Below are positions 1 to 8,042 of a stretch of 64,000 bases of DNA, piece by piece. The stretch lies in NCBI GenBank assembly GCA_900107185.1, contig FNPA01000010.1, forward strand, positions 1 through 64,000, in the 5' to 3' direction. The notes below the pieces were generated by a model. That model ran no database searches. It was not told the origin of the DNA and saw nothing but the letters and a program-made list of their open reading frames with translations. The translations under genes were made by a program, and so were the position numbers. Positions within the stretch are counted from its first letter, which is position 1; the number at the start of each line of letters is the position of its first letter. The DNA comes from Ruminococcaceae bacterium YAD3003 (GTDB lineage: Bacteria; Bacillota; Clostridia; Saccharofermentanales; Saccharofermentanaceae).

Positions 1-234
1 ACACCGGTTATTAACCGGGCGATTACATATATTGTTTCGAAGACATCCTCTGAAATGCGCACAATCGTTATCGGTAGTTTGATAGCGGTTCGCAAAGCAC
101 CGGTGCTTTTTAACTTCTTTGGATATGCAAACCGAAGAACGTCCTAATTGCCTTGCAATGTAAGCAAAAGTATAGTCCTGAGCTAACAATTTCTCGATTA
201 TTGCCCTATCTGAAAGAGATAGATGTTTTCCCAT
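1..234 (-). CDS. IS30-family transposase, N-terminal part (runs off window edge)
   Basis: The first 78 codons of a transposase gene are present; it reads from the ATG at 234 leftwards out of the window. The product starts MGKHLSLSDRAIIEKLLAQ and continues with an 'IARQLGRSSVCISKEV' segment, the helix-turn-helix used by IS30-family transposases to bind the element ends. It is followed by a Cys-rich stretch (residues about 58-78). A GGAAAGGAGC ribosome binding site lies just upstream. The catalytic DDE domain would lie outside the window, so completeness cannot be judged. The 309-355 palindrome upstream is a candidate element end. Confidence 0.8.
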   Translation of the reverse strand, partial: MGKHLSLSDRAIIEKLLAQDYTFAYIARQLGRSSVCISKEVKKHRCFANRYQTTDNDCAHFRGCLRNNICNRPVNNRC

Positions 235-308
235 TATCTGCTCCTTTCCGGTCAGACAGCAACAATATTATGAAGAGAAATAGCGGTTTGTAAAAGTAAA
301 AGTGTAGT

Positions 309-355
309 TTGCAGAAGTAAAGTTAAGAAAAAACTAACTTTAATTCTGCAATTAA
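309..355. repeat. Imperfect palindrome, left copy of an inverted pair
   Basis: A 47-bp stretch with arms TTGCAGAAGTAAAGTTAAG and CTAACTTTAATTCTGCAA around an A-run. The same 47 bp occur in reverse complement at 1202-1248. It lies upstream of the IS30 transposase gene, where a terminal repeat would be. It resembles two element ends facing each other, as in joined IS30-type circle junctions; that reading is inference. Confidence 0.7.
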
Positions 356-404
356 GCTAAATTATCTCACACAATTGGTCCCATTAATGTCACTGTTCTC
401 AAAT

Positions 405-410
405 TATAAT
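405..410 (+). promoter_or_regulatory. -10 box for the small membrane peptide gene
   Basis: A TATAAT hexamer lies about 75 bp before the 483 start codon. No convincing -35 is seen at 16-18 bp spacing, so this is a weak call. Confidence 0.35.
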
Positions 411-482
411 TTGTATGAAGGATCGAGAAATCGGCTCTTTTTAGGAATAAGCAAAATAGATTAATTCTAGGAGGACAAGTAT

Positions 483-599
483 ATGCTAAGAAAAGTTATT
501 TGGATTATCTTTGGCGTAATAGCAGCAATTGCACTTGTGTTTAAGGCTATATTTGCTGTTTTAGGATTTGTGTTAATACTGTTTGCTTGGTTAATCTAG
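483..599 (+). CDS. 38-aa hydrophobic membrane peptide
   Basis: A short gene with a strong AGGAGG ribosome binding site at about 470-475, an ATG at 483 and a stop at 599, followed within 4 bp by a perfect terminator. The 38 residues begin MLRKVIWIIFGVIAAIALVF and are almost entirely hydrophobic apart from two early basic residues and one mid-chain Lys. One or two membrane helices are likely, with the N-terminus positively charged. No family is recognised. It could be a small membrane regulator or a type-I-toxin-like peptide; nothing in the sequence decides this. It lies inside the segment bracketed by the 47-bp inverted palindromes. Confidence 0.7.
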   Translation: MLRKVIWIIFGVIAAIALVFKAIFAVLGFVLILFAWLI

Positions 600-602
600 T
601 TA

Positions 603-636
603 ACAAAACAGGAGAGGATATCCTCTCCTGTTTTGT
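603..636. terminator. Bidirectional intrinsic terminator
   Basis: A perfect 34-bp palindrome with 17-bp arms whose outer ends are A-rich and T-rich, so either strand gives a hairpin ending in a T-run. It ends the 483 gene on plus and the 711 gene on minus. Confidence 0.9.
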
Positions 637-710
637 AGATTAGTCTTTGCAACACAACACTATCCAAAAATAAACAACTGCCTATGACAATAGTTAAGTC
701 CTCTTACCCA

Positions 711-1103
711 TTACTGAATCCCTAACAAATTCAAGAAACTCTCAAAGGAATCGCAATATTCTTCAAAGTCCCAATCGCCCATTCCATGCATAGCATAATA
801 AATTGGAGAGTTAATATCGGAAATATCAATACAAAATGGGTCAGCGTCCGCATTAGCTATAACTATATAATTAGGATTCCAATCCTCAATGATAGTTTTC
901 TCGACCGGATTATACGAATAACCCTCTTGGCCCTTAATCAGATCATTAGCTCCATATAAATGTATTACAATTCCATCAAATGAGTCTTCATCCTCTGTTT
1001 CGATATACTGACTCTCAGGATGAGTTCTCAAGTATTCAAGTAAGCACTCCGGCAACTTCCACTTTTCCTCTATTTTCTTCATTGTTTCAAAACTATCATC
1101 CAT
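711..1103 (-). CDS. SMI1/KNR4 (SUKH) family protein
   Basis: 130 aa. The N-terminal 'KKIEEKWKLPECLLEYLRTH' helix and the later 'NYIVIANADADPFCIDI' strand pattern match the SMI1/KNR4 (SUKH) fold. That fold is common in immunity proteins against polymorphic and contact-dependent toxins, and also occurs as a stand-alone cytoplasmic protein. No toxin gene lies beside it. An AGGGAGA ribosome binding site precedes the ATG. The gene sits in the palindrome-bracketed segment beside an IS30 element, so it may have moved as a cassette. An immunity role is inference from the family only. Confidence 0.65.
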   Translation of the reverse strand: MDDSFETMKKIEEKWKLPECLLEYLRTHPESQYIETEDEDSFDGIVIHLYGANDLIKGQEGYSYNPVEKTIIEDWNPNYIVIANADADPFCIDISDINSPIYYAMHGMGDWDFEEYCDSFESFLNLLGIQ

Positions 1104-1201
1104 ATGTAGTTCTCCCTATTACAAAACTATTTACTTAACTATTTCTATTTTACTCCGCAGCTAACAACAATATTAGGACTAAACAATGAATATTTCTCGT
1201 T

Positions 1202-1248
1202 AATTGCAGAATTAAAGTTAGTTTTTTCTTAACTTTACTTCTGCAATT
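1202..1248. repeat. Imperfect palindrome, right copy of the inverted pair
   Basis: Reverse complement of 309-355. Here the palindrome extends further: arms of CGTTAATTGCAGAATTAAAG type around TTTTTT and ending in ...CTGCAATTAACG. No transposase gene is attached on this side, so it is a solo copy of the end sequence. Confidence 0.7.
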
Positions 1249-1328
1249 AACGGGTTAAAACGATTTATTTTGTCATTTTCCGAATGTACAAGCTGTCTTT
1301 CCTTGTCAGAATCAAGAGCAAGCAGTTG

Positions 1329-2336
1329 TCATTCTCCAGACTGATACATTTCTCCCCGTATTTTTCTCATCCTCGACCAAACATTATCTCCGTAATTACT
1401 GAGCATGACCGTTATCATTCCATTGTTGGGATTATATTCGGATATTGCGCTTATTCCGTCGTCACATCCTTGCATATAAACATAATCCTGCCCTTTGGAA
1501 TTATCGATGATCCAGACTCCATAACCGTAATACCCTTCTTCCGGATCTTTTCCGTCCCCGCTCTGCTTGGAAAACATTTGCGTTACCATCTGCTCAGACA
1601 GAAGCTTGTGTTCAAGAAGACCTTTCCAAAACTTCAATATATCTTCCACAGTTACGAATGCACCACCGTCACCTGTGCCTTTTGCACCGACAGAGTAAAT
1701 GTTCGTACGGTAATCATCCGTATCAGGACAATAGATATAACTGTTTGCACATTTTGAGGGGAGCTTGTCAAAAGAAAAGTATCCCGTACTGCTCATGCCG
1801 CATCTGTCGAAAACATTCTGCTTAAGGTAAACATCAAAATCCATTCCGGTAATCTTTTCGATGATCGACGCAAGCAATACGTATCCGGAATTATTGTACT
1901 GAAACTTCGTTCCTCTGCTGTACATCATCGGACTATCTATAAACAGGGGCAGCATATCTTTGTTATGTCTGATCCTGTAATTGGGATAATCGGTCCACAA
2001 TGCCTCATAATCATCCATAACCGATTCATCAAAATAATCAGGAACACCGGAAGTGTGATTCAAAAGCTGTCTCACTGTAACGTTAGGATCGATCTGTTTC
2101 AGATCAAAATCCAGGATCGAGCCGATAGTATCTTCGAATCTCAGTTTCTCTTCTTCGATCAGCTGAAGTATGCCCACAGCAACAAAAGTCTTGCCCATGG
2201 ATGCAGATGCAAATCTCGTTTCAAATGCATTCGGGATTTCATTTGCAATGTCAGCAAATCCGCCGCTGTAATTCAGCAGAACTTCGCCGGCTTTAACTAT
2301 ATATGCATTTCCTCGAAATTCTTTATCCATCACCAT
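1329..2336 (-). CDS. Serine hydrolase of the beta-lactamase / class C penicillin-binding fold
   Basis: About 335 aa. The active-site SxxK motif is SMGK (around residues 46-49, context SASMGKTFV). The second motif is YNN in FQYNNSGYVLL (around 145). This is the class C beta-lactamase / AmpH / esterase superfamily, whose members hydrolyse peptides, esters or beta-lactams; the substrate cannot be told. No signal peptide is visible, so it looks cytoplasmic. Several ATGs are clustered at the start; the one at 2336 has AAAGG at good distance. A promoter with TATAAT lies at 2377-2404. Single gene. Confidence 0.85.
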   Translation of the reverse strand: MVMDKEFRGNAYIVKAGEVLLNYSGGFADIANEIPNAFETRFASASMGKTFVAVGILQLIEEEKLRFEDTIGSILDFDLKQIDPNVTVRQLLNHTSGVPDYFDESVMDDYEALWTDYPNYRIRHNKDMLPLFIDSPMMYSRGTKFQYNNSGYVLLASIIEKITGMDFDVYLKQNVFDRCGMSSTGYFSFDKLPSKCANSYIYCPDTDDYRTNIYSVGAKGTGDGGAFVTVEDILKFWKGLLEHKLLSEQMVTQMFSKQSGDGKDPEEGYYGYGVWIIDNSKGQDYVYMQGCDDGISAISEYNPNNGMITVMLSNYGDNVWSRMRKIRGEMYQSGE

Positions 2337-2376
2337 AGTCATCCTTTACATATAGTGGAAGTGTAATAGCTATGTA

Positions 2377-2404
2377 GTCATTATATCGATAATATTATTC
2401 CTGA
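2377..2404 (-). promoter_or_regulatory. Promoter of the serine hydrolase gene (shared motif)
   Basis: On the minus strand the sequence is TCAGGAATAA, a short A/T spacer, then CGATATAATGAC, with the TATAAT at 2385-2380. The same block, apart from a 2-bp insertion, lies upstream of the lipoprotein gene at 19702-19731. Confidence 0.55.
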
Positions 2405-2432
2405 TTTAGCAGAGAAATCTCAAAACGCTCCT

Positions 2433-2903
2433 TCATTCAAGCTCCCATCTCGGATATGTCAGTCTATATCCGTCGTGGAAATGAACCTTTAACTTTCTTC
2501 CGCATCTTTTACATATTGTATGCGCATATACATCCATTCGGTTGTATCGATAACCCTCACCTGTCATTCTGTAATCAAACGGGTCTTCACCGATGATCTC
2601 TATATAGTCCTTCTCGCTCAGATCTTTTGGCAGATCTTGCGTAAACAGAAAAGATTCGCAATAGCAGTCAAGGAGTTCATTTCCGTGCAAGAGTTTGATT
2701 TGCAATCTTTCATCACAAGGGATATCCGTAAAGAACAAAAAGTATTTCTTAGGATAATAGTCGTCTATCAATTTCAGATCTTCCCATTCCGGTTTCTTTT
2801 CACGCTTGTCAAACAGCAGGCAAGCTGCATCAAAATAACCGGTTAGTATAGCTTCCCTTCCGCGAAAAATGACATCAGTTTTTTTCAGTAAATCAATTTC
2901 CAT
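2433..2903 (-). CDS. Hypothetical protein, 156 aa
   Basis: Not recognised. It is acidic and soluble-looking with no signal peptide or membrane segment. Near the C-terminus there is a single C-x2-C (TICKRCGRKLKV), which by itself is not a complete metal site. Codon use is like its neighbours. It lies alone between the serine hydrolase and the P-loop protein on the same strand. The ribosome binding site is poor, so the start is uncertain. Confidence 0.6.
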   Translation of the reverse strand: MEIDLLKKTDVIFRGREAILTGYFDAACLLFDKREKKPEWEDLKLIDDYYPKKYFLFFTDIPCDERLQIKLLHGNELLDCYCESFLFTQDLPKDLSEKDYIEIIGEDPFDYRMTGEGYRYNRMDVYAHTICKRCGRKLKVHFHDGYRLTYPRWELE

Positions 2904-3015
2904 AGTTTTTCATTTTTAGTAAGTTATCCTGCATTTTTCCTGAAGTTGCGTAATTCCTCAAGATTTAGTATATCTTACTGAGGATATAACTTGTTATCCC
3001 GGCAAACTATATTTA

Positions 3016-3537
3016 TTAATCCAAAACTCCCTTAATTGGATCATCATAGTTTTCTGTGATCAGAGTAACATGTTCTCCATTAGATTTGAAACCATCTATG
3101 ATCCGGCGATTATCTTGTTTCAGTTGTTCAGCCGTACAACCGGAATCATCAAGCCGCTTCTCGATATCAGAATCATGTGCTTTTATATCTGCAAAATGCG
3201 AATCTATATATTCATCTGACATAGCAAGACAAATGAATCTTATTGATTGAAGATACAGCTCATCAAAACTGTTTCGCCAATCAAAAGGTATATAACAGCC
3301 TTCAACGATGAGATTCTGCTCATTTTCAACAGCAGTCTTTATAATCTCTCGAACTATTGGCCAAAGATAATCTGTAAGCTCATCGTCATCTTCAGGTGTG
3401 AGAGCAGTCATCCCGGTGCGAATAAGCCCCATCTTCAAATGGTCAATTGAAAAATAAGGATATTTGTATTTCTCAAGCAACCGTTGTGCCAGAACCGTTT
3501 TTCCGATATGGGATGCGCCTGTTAATATTATTACCAT
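3016..3537 (-). CDS. P-loop ATPase / small-molecule kinase-like protein
   Basis: 173 aa. A Walker A motif, GASHIGKT, lies at residues 7-14, followed by a 'SIDHLKMGLIRTG' segment and a mid-protein 'NLIVEGCYIPFDW' strand. This is the layout of adenylate-kinase-like and 2-phosphoglycerate-kinase-like AAA domains that phosphorylate small molecules. The exact substrate is unknown. A GAGGTAAAG ribosome binding site precedes the ATG. Confidence 0.7.
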   Translation of the reverse strand: MVIILTGASHIGKTVLAQRLLEKYKYPYFSIDHLKMGLIRTGMTALTPEDDDELTDYLWPIVREIIKTAVENEQNLIVEGCYIPFDWRNSFDELYLQSIRFICLAMSDEYIDSHFADIKAHDSDIEKRLDDSGCTAEQLKQDNRRIIDGFKSNGEHVTLITENYDDPIKGVLD

Positions 3538-3573
3538 CTTTACCTCATCAAACAGCGATTTGCTTACATGATA

Positions 3574-3579
3574 ATTATA
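3574..3579 (-). promoter_or_regulatory. Extended -10 of the P-loop kinase gene
   Basis: On the minus strand, TGATATAAT (TG-n-TATAAT) lies about 40 bp upstream of the start at 3537. The -35 region is poor, as is usual for extended -10 promoters. Confidence 0.4.
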
Positions 3580-3662
3580 TCATCACCATAATGTAGTCGT
3601 ACTTGCTGATGAATTAATTGACTTAACTCATCCACGTCTTACATAGGTTCTGCTTATCATCA

Positions 3663-4718
3663 TTATTCTACTTTGCCTCCGCACTCTGAACAGAACTTTT
3701 GCCCATGTGTGACATCCGCACCGCAGAATTTACATTTCTTACTATCCGAAGCAGGCTCCTCTGTGCTTGCGGAAGGCGTGTCAGCCGGAGAAACTGAAGG
3801 AGCAACAGGAAAACCACCCATCATGCCGAACATTCCGAATCCTTCAAAACCTCCGGGCGGGGCTTTGCCTACAGTGTAATATTTCTTTGTATCCACCGCT
3901 TCAGTTTTGTCGTACTCGCTCTTTGATGCAATCTCGTTAAGCAGTTCCAGTGTCTTATCCGGATCAGTGAAGATTTCCTCGTCATTATTGAATCTGATAA
4001 AGCCTTCCCAGTCGCCGTGTTCAACATAAGCCTCTTTCGGATCAGCACAGAGCTGTCTCACCTTCTCCTTGATCTCCGGGATCAGTTCTGCCGGCACGTT
4101 GCTCATCACTTTATTGTCATCGACTCTCATCTGAATGTAAGCGCCGTTCTTGCTTATTGAAAAGCAACTGACCTTCTTATCCGGAAAAACGGTCTGAATT
4201 ACGGAATTAGGCTTGTTGTCCGGCGTGCAGTAAATGCCGTGATATATCCCGGTAAGATCAAAATCACCTTCGGGCAGTGTAGGGTTAGGATAGCAGTAGT
4301 TCATTAATGCACGTTTATCCATAGGTTCTCCTGACCCTGCCCTCAGTTCTTCCAACATCTGATACAGAACGTCAGCGTCCATATCGTAATGGAAATTCTG
4401 ACTTGATAAATGCCCGCGCCCGCACAAATCCACTTCGCGCGACCGCTCGATAACTGCAGCCATATCCTTACCGTTAAGTGACCGAACAAAAGGAAAGGAA
4501 CCCTGATGTTCACCCGTGCATTTATTCAAGACATCTTCGATAAACTTTTCTCCGGCCTCTTTTGACACGCGATAGTTCGCACCATTCAGAGTAAGAAGAT
4601 AGTAAAGACCATCCTTTATGGCTGTGAACTTGTAATCGTTGTTGTATGGCACTCCGCCGTAGAGGGAATTCTGAGTGTAATATGTTTTCAGGTCTCTGTA
4701 AGCGATATAAATATACAT
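3663..4718 (-). CDS. Zinc-ribbon protein, paralogue of the divergent gene at 4934
   Basis: 351 aa. The body (residues 1-290) has no family I recognise but aligns clearly with the neighbour on the other strand. Both start M(Y/S)xYIAYRDL and share 'DPDKTLELLNEIAS', 'YCYPNPTLPE' and 'DTKKYY' blocks. A Gly/Met/Pro-rich linker leads to one C-terminal zinc ribbon, CKFCGADVTHGQKFCSECGG (about residues 326-346). There is no signal peptide, so it is probably cytoplasmic. The pair arose by duplication and inversion. Function unknown. Confidence 0.75.
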   Translation of the reverse strand: MYIYIAYRDLKTYYTQNSLYGGVPYNNDYKFTAIKDGLYYLLTLNGANYRVSKEAGEKFIEDVLNKCTGEHQGSFPFVRSLNGKDMAAVIERSREVDLCGRGHLSSQNFHYDMDADVLYQMLEELRAGSGEPMDKRALMNYCYPNPTLPEGDFDLTGIYHGIYCTPDNKPNSVIQTVFPDKKVSCFSISKNGAYIQMRVDDNKVMSNVPAELIPEIKEKVRQLCADPKEAYVEHGDWEGFIRFNNDEEIFTDPDKTLELLNEIASKSEYDKTEAVDTKKYYTVGKAPPGGFEGFGMFGMMGGFPVAPSVSPADTPSASTEEPASDSKKCKFCGADVTHGQKFCSECGGKVE

Positions 4719-4933
4719 ATTCTCTTTACTTCAGGTTCCTTTCTTTGTTTCCTTTACAGTAGTCACGGACGTTTTTTCACAGATCAGTTTAACATTCTTG
4801 TCCACAAACAGTCCGAAAATCCAAATCAGAAAGAATATATAACTAAACAATTATCAAACCAATTGAGTCCTCCTGGTGTGATATATTCTATGTATTATGA
4901 TATGACATTTTGAAAAGAGGGAGCATGCAGGTT

Positions 4934-6034
4934 ATGTCTGTTTATATCGCATACAGGGATCTTGTAAACTATCAGTTCCAAACGACTCTTTGCGGAGGAC
5001 CTCCGACAAATCCCGATTTCCGCCTTGCCACGGTCAAGAGTGGTGTATATCTTCTGACCTGCGGCAATCAGGATTATGCCGTCACCAAAGAAAGAGGTGA
5101 ACAGTTTAAGGAAGAGGTCTTGTCAAAGGCTACGGGAAGCCATGACGGTTATTTCCCGAGGGGAACCGAGCATAACGGCAAAACGACAGCAGCGGTTATC
5201 GAGATATACGAAGATAACAAAACCACATGGTATGACTTTGATGACGAGCTCATGCTGAAAATGCTGACTGAATTAAAAGATGAGCTGGGCGAACCTTTGG
5301 ACAGGAGGGGTCTCATCAATCACTGTTATCCAAATCCCGCGTTGCCTGAAGAATTCGAACTCAAAACGATCTACCATCAGATATACTGCGGACCGGATAA
5401 TACGCCTCCTGCAGTTATCAGGACAATGTTCCCCGACACCGAGACGAGCCGCCTCTGGTCATTCGGCGATGAATATTTTGTCGTTATCAGAGAAGGTCTC
5501 AACGAGAAAAAATACAAAGTCCCGGACAGCCTGATTCCCGATATAAAGGAAAAGGTCAGAGAGCTTTGCAAGGATCCTGCCGAAGCATACGTTGAACCCG
5601 GCAAATGGGAAAGCTTCATCCAGTTCGGCAAGACAAAGGAAAGGATATTCACAGATCCTGACAAAACGCTTGATCTCCTGAATTACATTGCATCCAATTC
5701 GGAATTCGATTCAACATCACAGATAGATACGAAGAAGTATTATCCCTACAATGCACAGCCGGCCAACGCATCCGGCATGATGGGAATCATGGGCATGATG
5801 TCGATGGCACAACAGCAGGCTGCAAATACGAATTCGAATCATATGGAAGAAACGGCTGCCGCATCAGCTCCCGGCACCTGGAACTGCAAAGCATGCGGAA
5901 AGCAGGGAAATACGGCACAGTTCTGTCCCGAATGCGGAGCCAAAAAGCCCGACGGATGGAAGTGCCCCATGTGCGGAGCCTTCAACACCGGCAAATTCTG
6001 CATGGAGTGCGGCTCAGTCGGACCTGACTTTTGA
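4934..6034 (+). CDS. Zinc-ribbon protein, divergent paralogue of the gene at 3663
   Basis: 366 aa from the ATG at 4934, which has AAAGAGGG at proper distance and matches the N-terminus of its paralogue (MSVYIAYRDLVNY against MYIYIAYRDLKTY). An ATG at 4925 is too close to the ribosome binding site. The same conserved body is present. A Met/Gln-rich linker (about 275-310) then leads to two C-terminal zinc ribbons instead of one (CKACGKQGNTAQFCPECG and CPMCGAFNTGKFCMECG). The two genes share the 215-bp region 4719-4933 for divergent transcription. Function unknown. Confidence 0.75.
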   Translation: MSVYIAYRDLVNYQFQTTLCGGPPTNPDFRLATVKSGVYLLTCGNQDYAVTKERGEQFKEEVLSKATGSHDGYFPRGTEHNGKTTAAVIEIYEDNKTTWYDFDDELMLKMLTELKDELGEPLDRRGLINHCYPNPALPEEFELKTIYHQIYCGPDNTPPAVIRTMFPDTETSRLWSFGDEYFVVIREGLNEKKYKVPDSLIPDIKEKVRELCKDPAEAYVEPGKWESFIQFGKTKERIFTDPDKTLDLLNYIASNSEFDSTSQIDTKKYYPYNAQPANASGMMGIMGMMSMAQQQAANTNSNHMEETAAASAPGTWNCKACGKQGNTAQFCPECGAKKPDGWKCPMCGAFNTGKFCMECGSVGPDF

Positions 6035-6117
6035 TACCGCCACTGTTATTATAATGCTGACAATCCGGTCAGAGCTTCTTGCCCTGCATGATCAGTTTTA
6101 CTGCTAATTATCTATAC

Positions 6118-6266
6118 TTACAGTTTCTTACTCAGGAACAGCTCCGTAGGCTGTTCGAATCCCGGATAGAAAATATCGAGATTCCCGCAATCTTCATACC
6201 CCAGTTTTCTGTAAAAATACTGTGCTTCCTCATCTTCCCGGGTAATAGTACTGACGGTTATCAGTT
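6118..6266 (-). pseudogene. C-terminal relic of a GNAT acetyltransferase
   Basis: In one minus-strand frame the stretch encodes about 48 residues ending at a stop at 6118-6120. It contains 'EEAQYFYRKLGYEDCGNLDI', the typical last strand-helix of GNAT N-acetyltransferases (acetyl-CoA-dependent). There is no start and no acetyl-CoA-binding loop; an in-frame stop closes it at about 6267. It overlaps the 3' end of the next gene. It is probably the remains of a gene whose front was deleted. Confidence 0.6.
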
Positions 6267-6959
6267 CTTTCCCGTAAATATCTTATGTTCTTTTGCCTTC
6301 TCGATAAAATCAGCCAGACGGCCGTCTTTAACCACCACGTCATCAAGCCCCGGATACATGGCAGATACCTCTTCAGCAGTTGTATTCATCCAAAAATCCG
6401 AAGGGATCTCGTTATAAAAGACGCCTCCGAAAGTATTGCCTGCAGATGATCCCGGCGAATCGACATCCGACCTGATCTGAACACTTCCGTCACGGTTAAA
6501 CTGAACAGTAAGAAGAGTGATCTCCTGAACTTTCGCGAAAACATGCCTTGCAAAGATAAAGTCAGCCGGTCTGAAATTAAGGCCCATCTCTGCTGCGAAT
6601 CTTTCAGCGAAGGAATCAAGAGAGCCCCTTATCAGAGTGTTGTTTTCTTTAAGGATCCGCTCAAGCTTGTCCGTCATCTTTATCTCTGTTATGGAATCAG
6701 GAAGGATCAGTTCCTTAAGATTTTCGAGCCTTTCAAGAAAAGCGGTCTCAACCTCGGTAAAGCCGTAATCAAAGCCGCTTTTGAGCGTATCCTCAATAAC
6801 CAGAGACAGATCACGCGGCTCTCCCCCGCACTCTTCTTTGTATCTTTCAAAAGCCCTGTTAACATCAAGATCAAAAGCTTCATTGCTGACGGTTCCATTA
6901 CCGCGCACTTCAAACTCAATATCGTATTCACCGTTGAAAATCGAATGCAGTATGCTCAC
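6261..6959 (-). CDS. Hypothetical protein, 232 aa, GTG start
   Basis: Not recognised as a whole. It starts at a GTG (6957-6959) with AGGAGA five bases upstream. A central 'LENLKELILPDSITEIKMTD' segment looks like a short leucine-rich-repeat stretch. There is no signal peptide or membrane helix. Its 3' end runs into the GNAT relic. Confidence 0.6.
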   Translation of the reverse strand: MSILHSIFNGEYDIEFEVRGNGTVSNEAFDLDVNRAFERYKEECGGEPRDLSLVIEDTLKSGFDYGFTEVETAFLERLENLKELILPDSITEIKMTDKLERILKENNTLIRGSLDSFAERFAAEMGLNFRPADFIFARHVFAKVQEITLLTVQFNRDGSVQIRSDVDSPGSSAGNTFGGVFYNEIPSDFWMNTTAEEVSAMYPGLDDVVVKDGRLADFIEKAKEHKIFTGKN

Positions 6960-7054
6960 ATCTGTCTCCTGAATTTATAACCTGATCTAGGTCTCTTTTA
7001 CTGATGATTTTCTATACTATAAAAATCAAACCTCTTGCTACATTTAACTAAAAG

Positions 7055-7555
7055 TTATTCCTTGTTGAATACCATATTGCATCTACCCCAGGTTTCATCT
7101 TTATAGGCAAATGCATTAGGTGTAAGTTTTCTCACTACAAATCCGGCTTTTTCATAACACCTCATAGCTCTGGGATTTTCCGGAAATACATTTAACTGTA
7201 CTCTTTCCGCTTCCGGATTCTCAAATGCCTGTTTTACCGCAAGCCTAAGCATCTTCTGGGCGACTTCCTTTCCTCTTACTTCAGGATCTACTACTACAAA
7301 CTTGAGCATACCCTCTTTTGTTTCATTATTATATGAATAGCAAAAGAAGCCCTCCACTCTGCCATCATCAGATATAGCAACATAAGGAACATCACCAAAC
7401 CTATCTGCTACTGCGGTCATAGTTTCAGCCATATGTTCTTCACTTAATGGATACTTGATAAGATTAGCGCACCACATAGCGTGCGTTCTCTCGTCCGTAA
7501 CCCAGTTTTTCATTGATTCAAAATCATTATCTATTTCAAATTTTCTTAATTTCAT
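7055..7555 (-). CDS. GNAT family N-acetyltransferase
   Basis: 166 aa. The acetyl-CoA-binding motif A is visible as 'VVVDPEVRGKEVAQKMLRLA' (R-G-K-E-V-A in place of the usual Q/R-x-x-G-x-G/A) around residue 95, and the C-terminal 'NPRAMRCYEKAGF' is the classical last GNAT element. It transfers an acetyl group to an amine substrate that cannot be predicted. It lies 6 bp downstream of a second GNAT gene, probably in one transcript. Confidence 0.85.
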   Translation of the reverse strand: MKLRKFEIDNDFESMKNWVTDERTHAMWCANLIKYPLSEEHMAETMTAVADRFGDVPYVAISDDGRVEGFFCYSYNNETKEGMLKFVVVDPEVRGKEVAQKMLRLAVKQAFENPEAERVQLNVFPENPRAMRCYEKAGFVVRKLTPNAFAYKDETWGRCNMVFNKE

Positions 7556-7561
7556 AAATAT

Positions 7562-7969
7562 TCATATCTTCTTCAAGTAAAAATACTTACTAAGCTTAGA
7601 ATCATTATCCTGCCGGATAAATTCCAATTCATATCCAAGTTTTTTATAAAACTCTGGTGCCTGAAACCCAAATGTTGTAAGCGCTATTTTTTCATAGCCC
7701 TTATCTTTGTATGCATTCTCTACGGCCTCAACAAGTTTACTGCCAACACCATCTCTTCTGTAAGCCTTACCAACAATCAGATCTCCGATATGCACCTCGT
7801 TATAGTATGCTCTACCAGTGATAACTCCCGCGATTTTGCCATCATCTTCTGCCACAAAACAAAACTCTTCGAAGTTAAGTGCTACATCACAATCAGCAGC
7901 ATACTCTGAAAACGCTACATTTATGAATTCGCCTATTCTGTCATTCTCCTCAACTCGCCTGATTTCCAC
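7562..7969 (-). CDS. GNAT family N-acetyltransferase
   Basis: 135 aa, GTG start at 7967-7969 with GGGAGA eight bases upstream. Motif A is 'LIVGKAYRRDGVGSKLVEAV' (R-R-D-G-V-G, acetyl-CoA pyrophosphate loop). The C-terminal 'APEFYKKLGYELEF' is the usual GNAT ending. Length is near the family minimum but complete. It forms a two-gene unit with the acetyltransferase at 7055. Substrate unknown. Confidence 0.85.
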   Translation of the reverse strand: MEIRRVEENDRIGEFINVAFSEYAADCDVALNFEEFCFVAEDDGKIAGVITGRAYYNEVHIGDLIVGKAYRRDGVGSKLVEAVENAYKDKGYEKIALTTFGFQAPEFYKKLGYELEFIRQDNDSKLSKYFYLKKI

Positions 7970-8042
7970 TTTTTTGTTCTCCCGTTAATCAAATATCCTG
8001 AAAGATCATTAGTCTATTATCCTGCATATTTACTTATCGTAT

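Noticed and set aside
6155-6167. GTTCGAATCCC, like a tRNA T-loop
   Set aside because: No cloverleaf around it; the bases encode the FEQP part of the GNAT relic on the minus strand.
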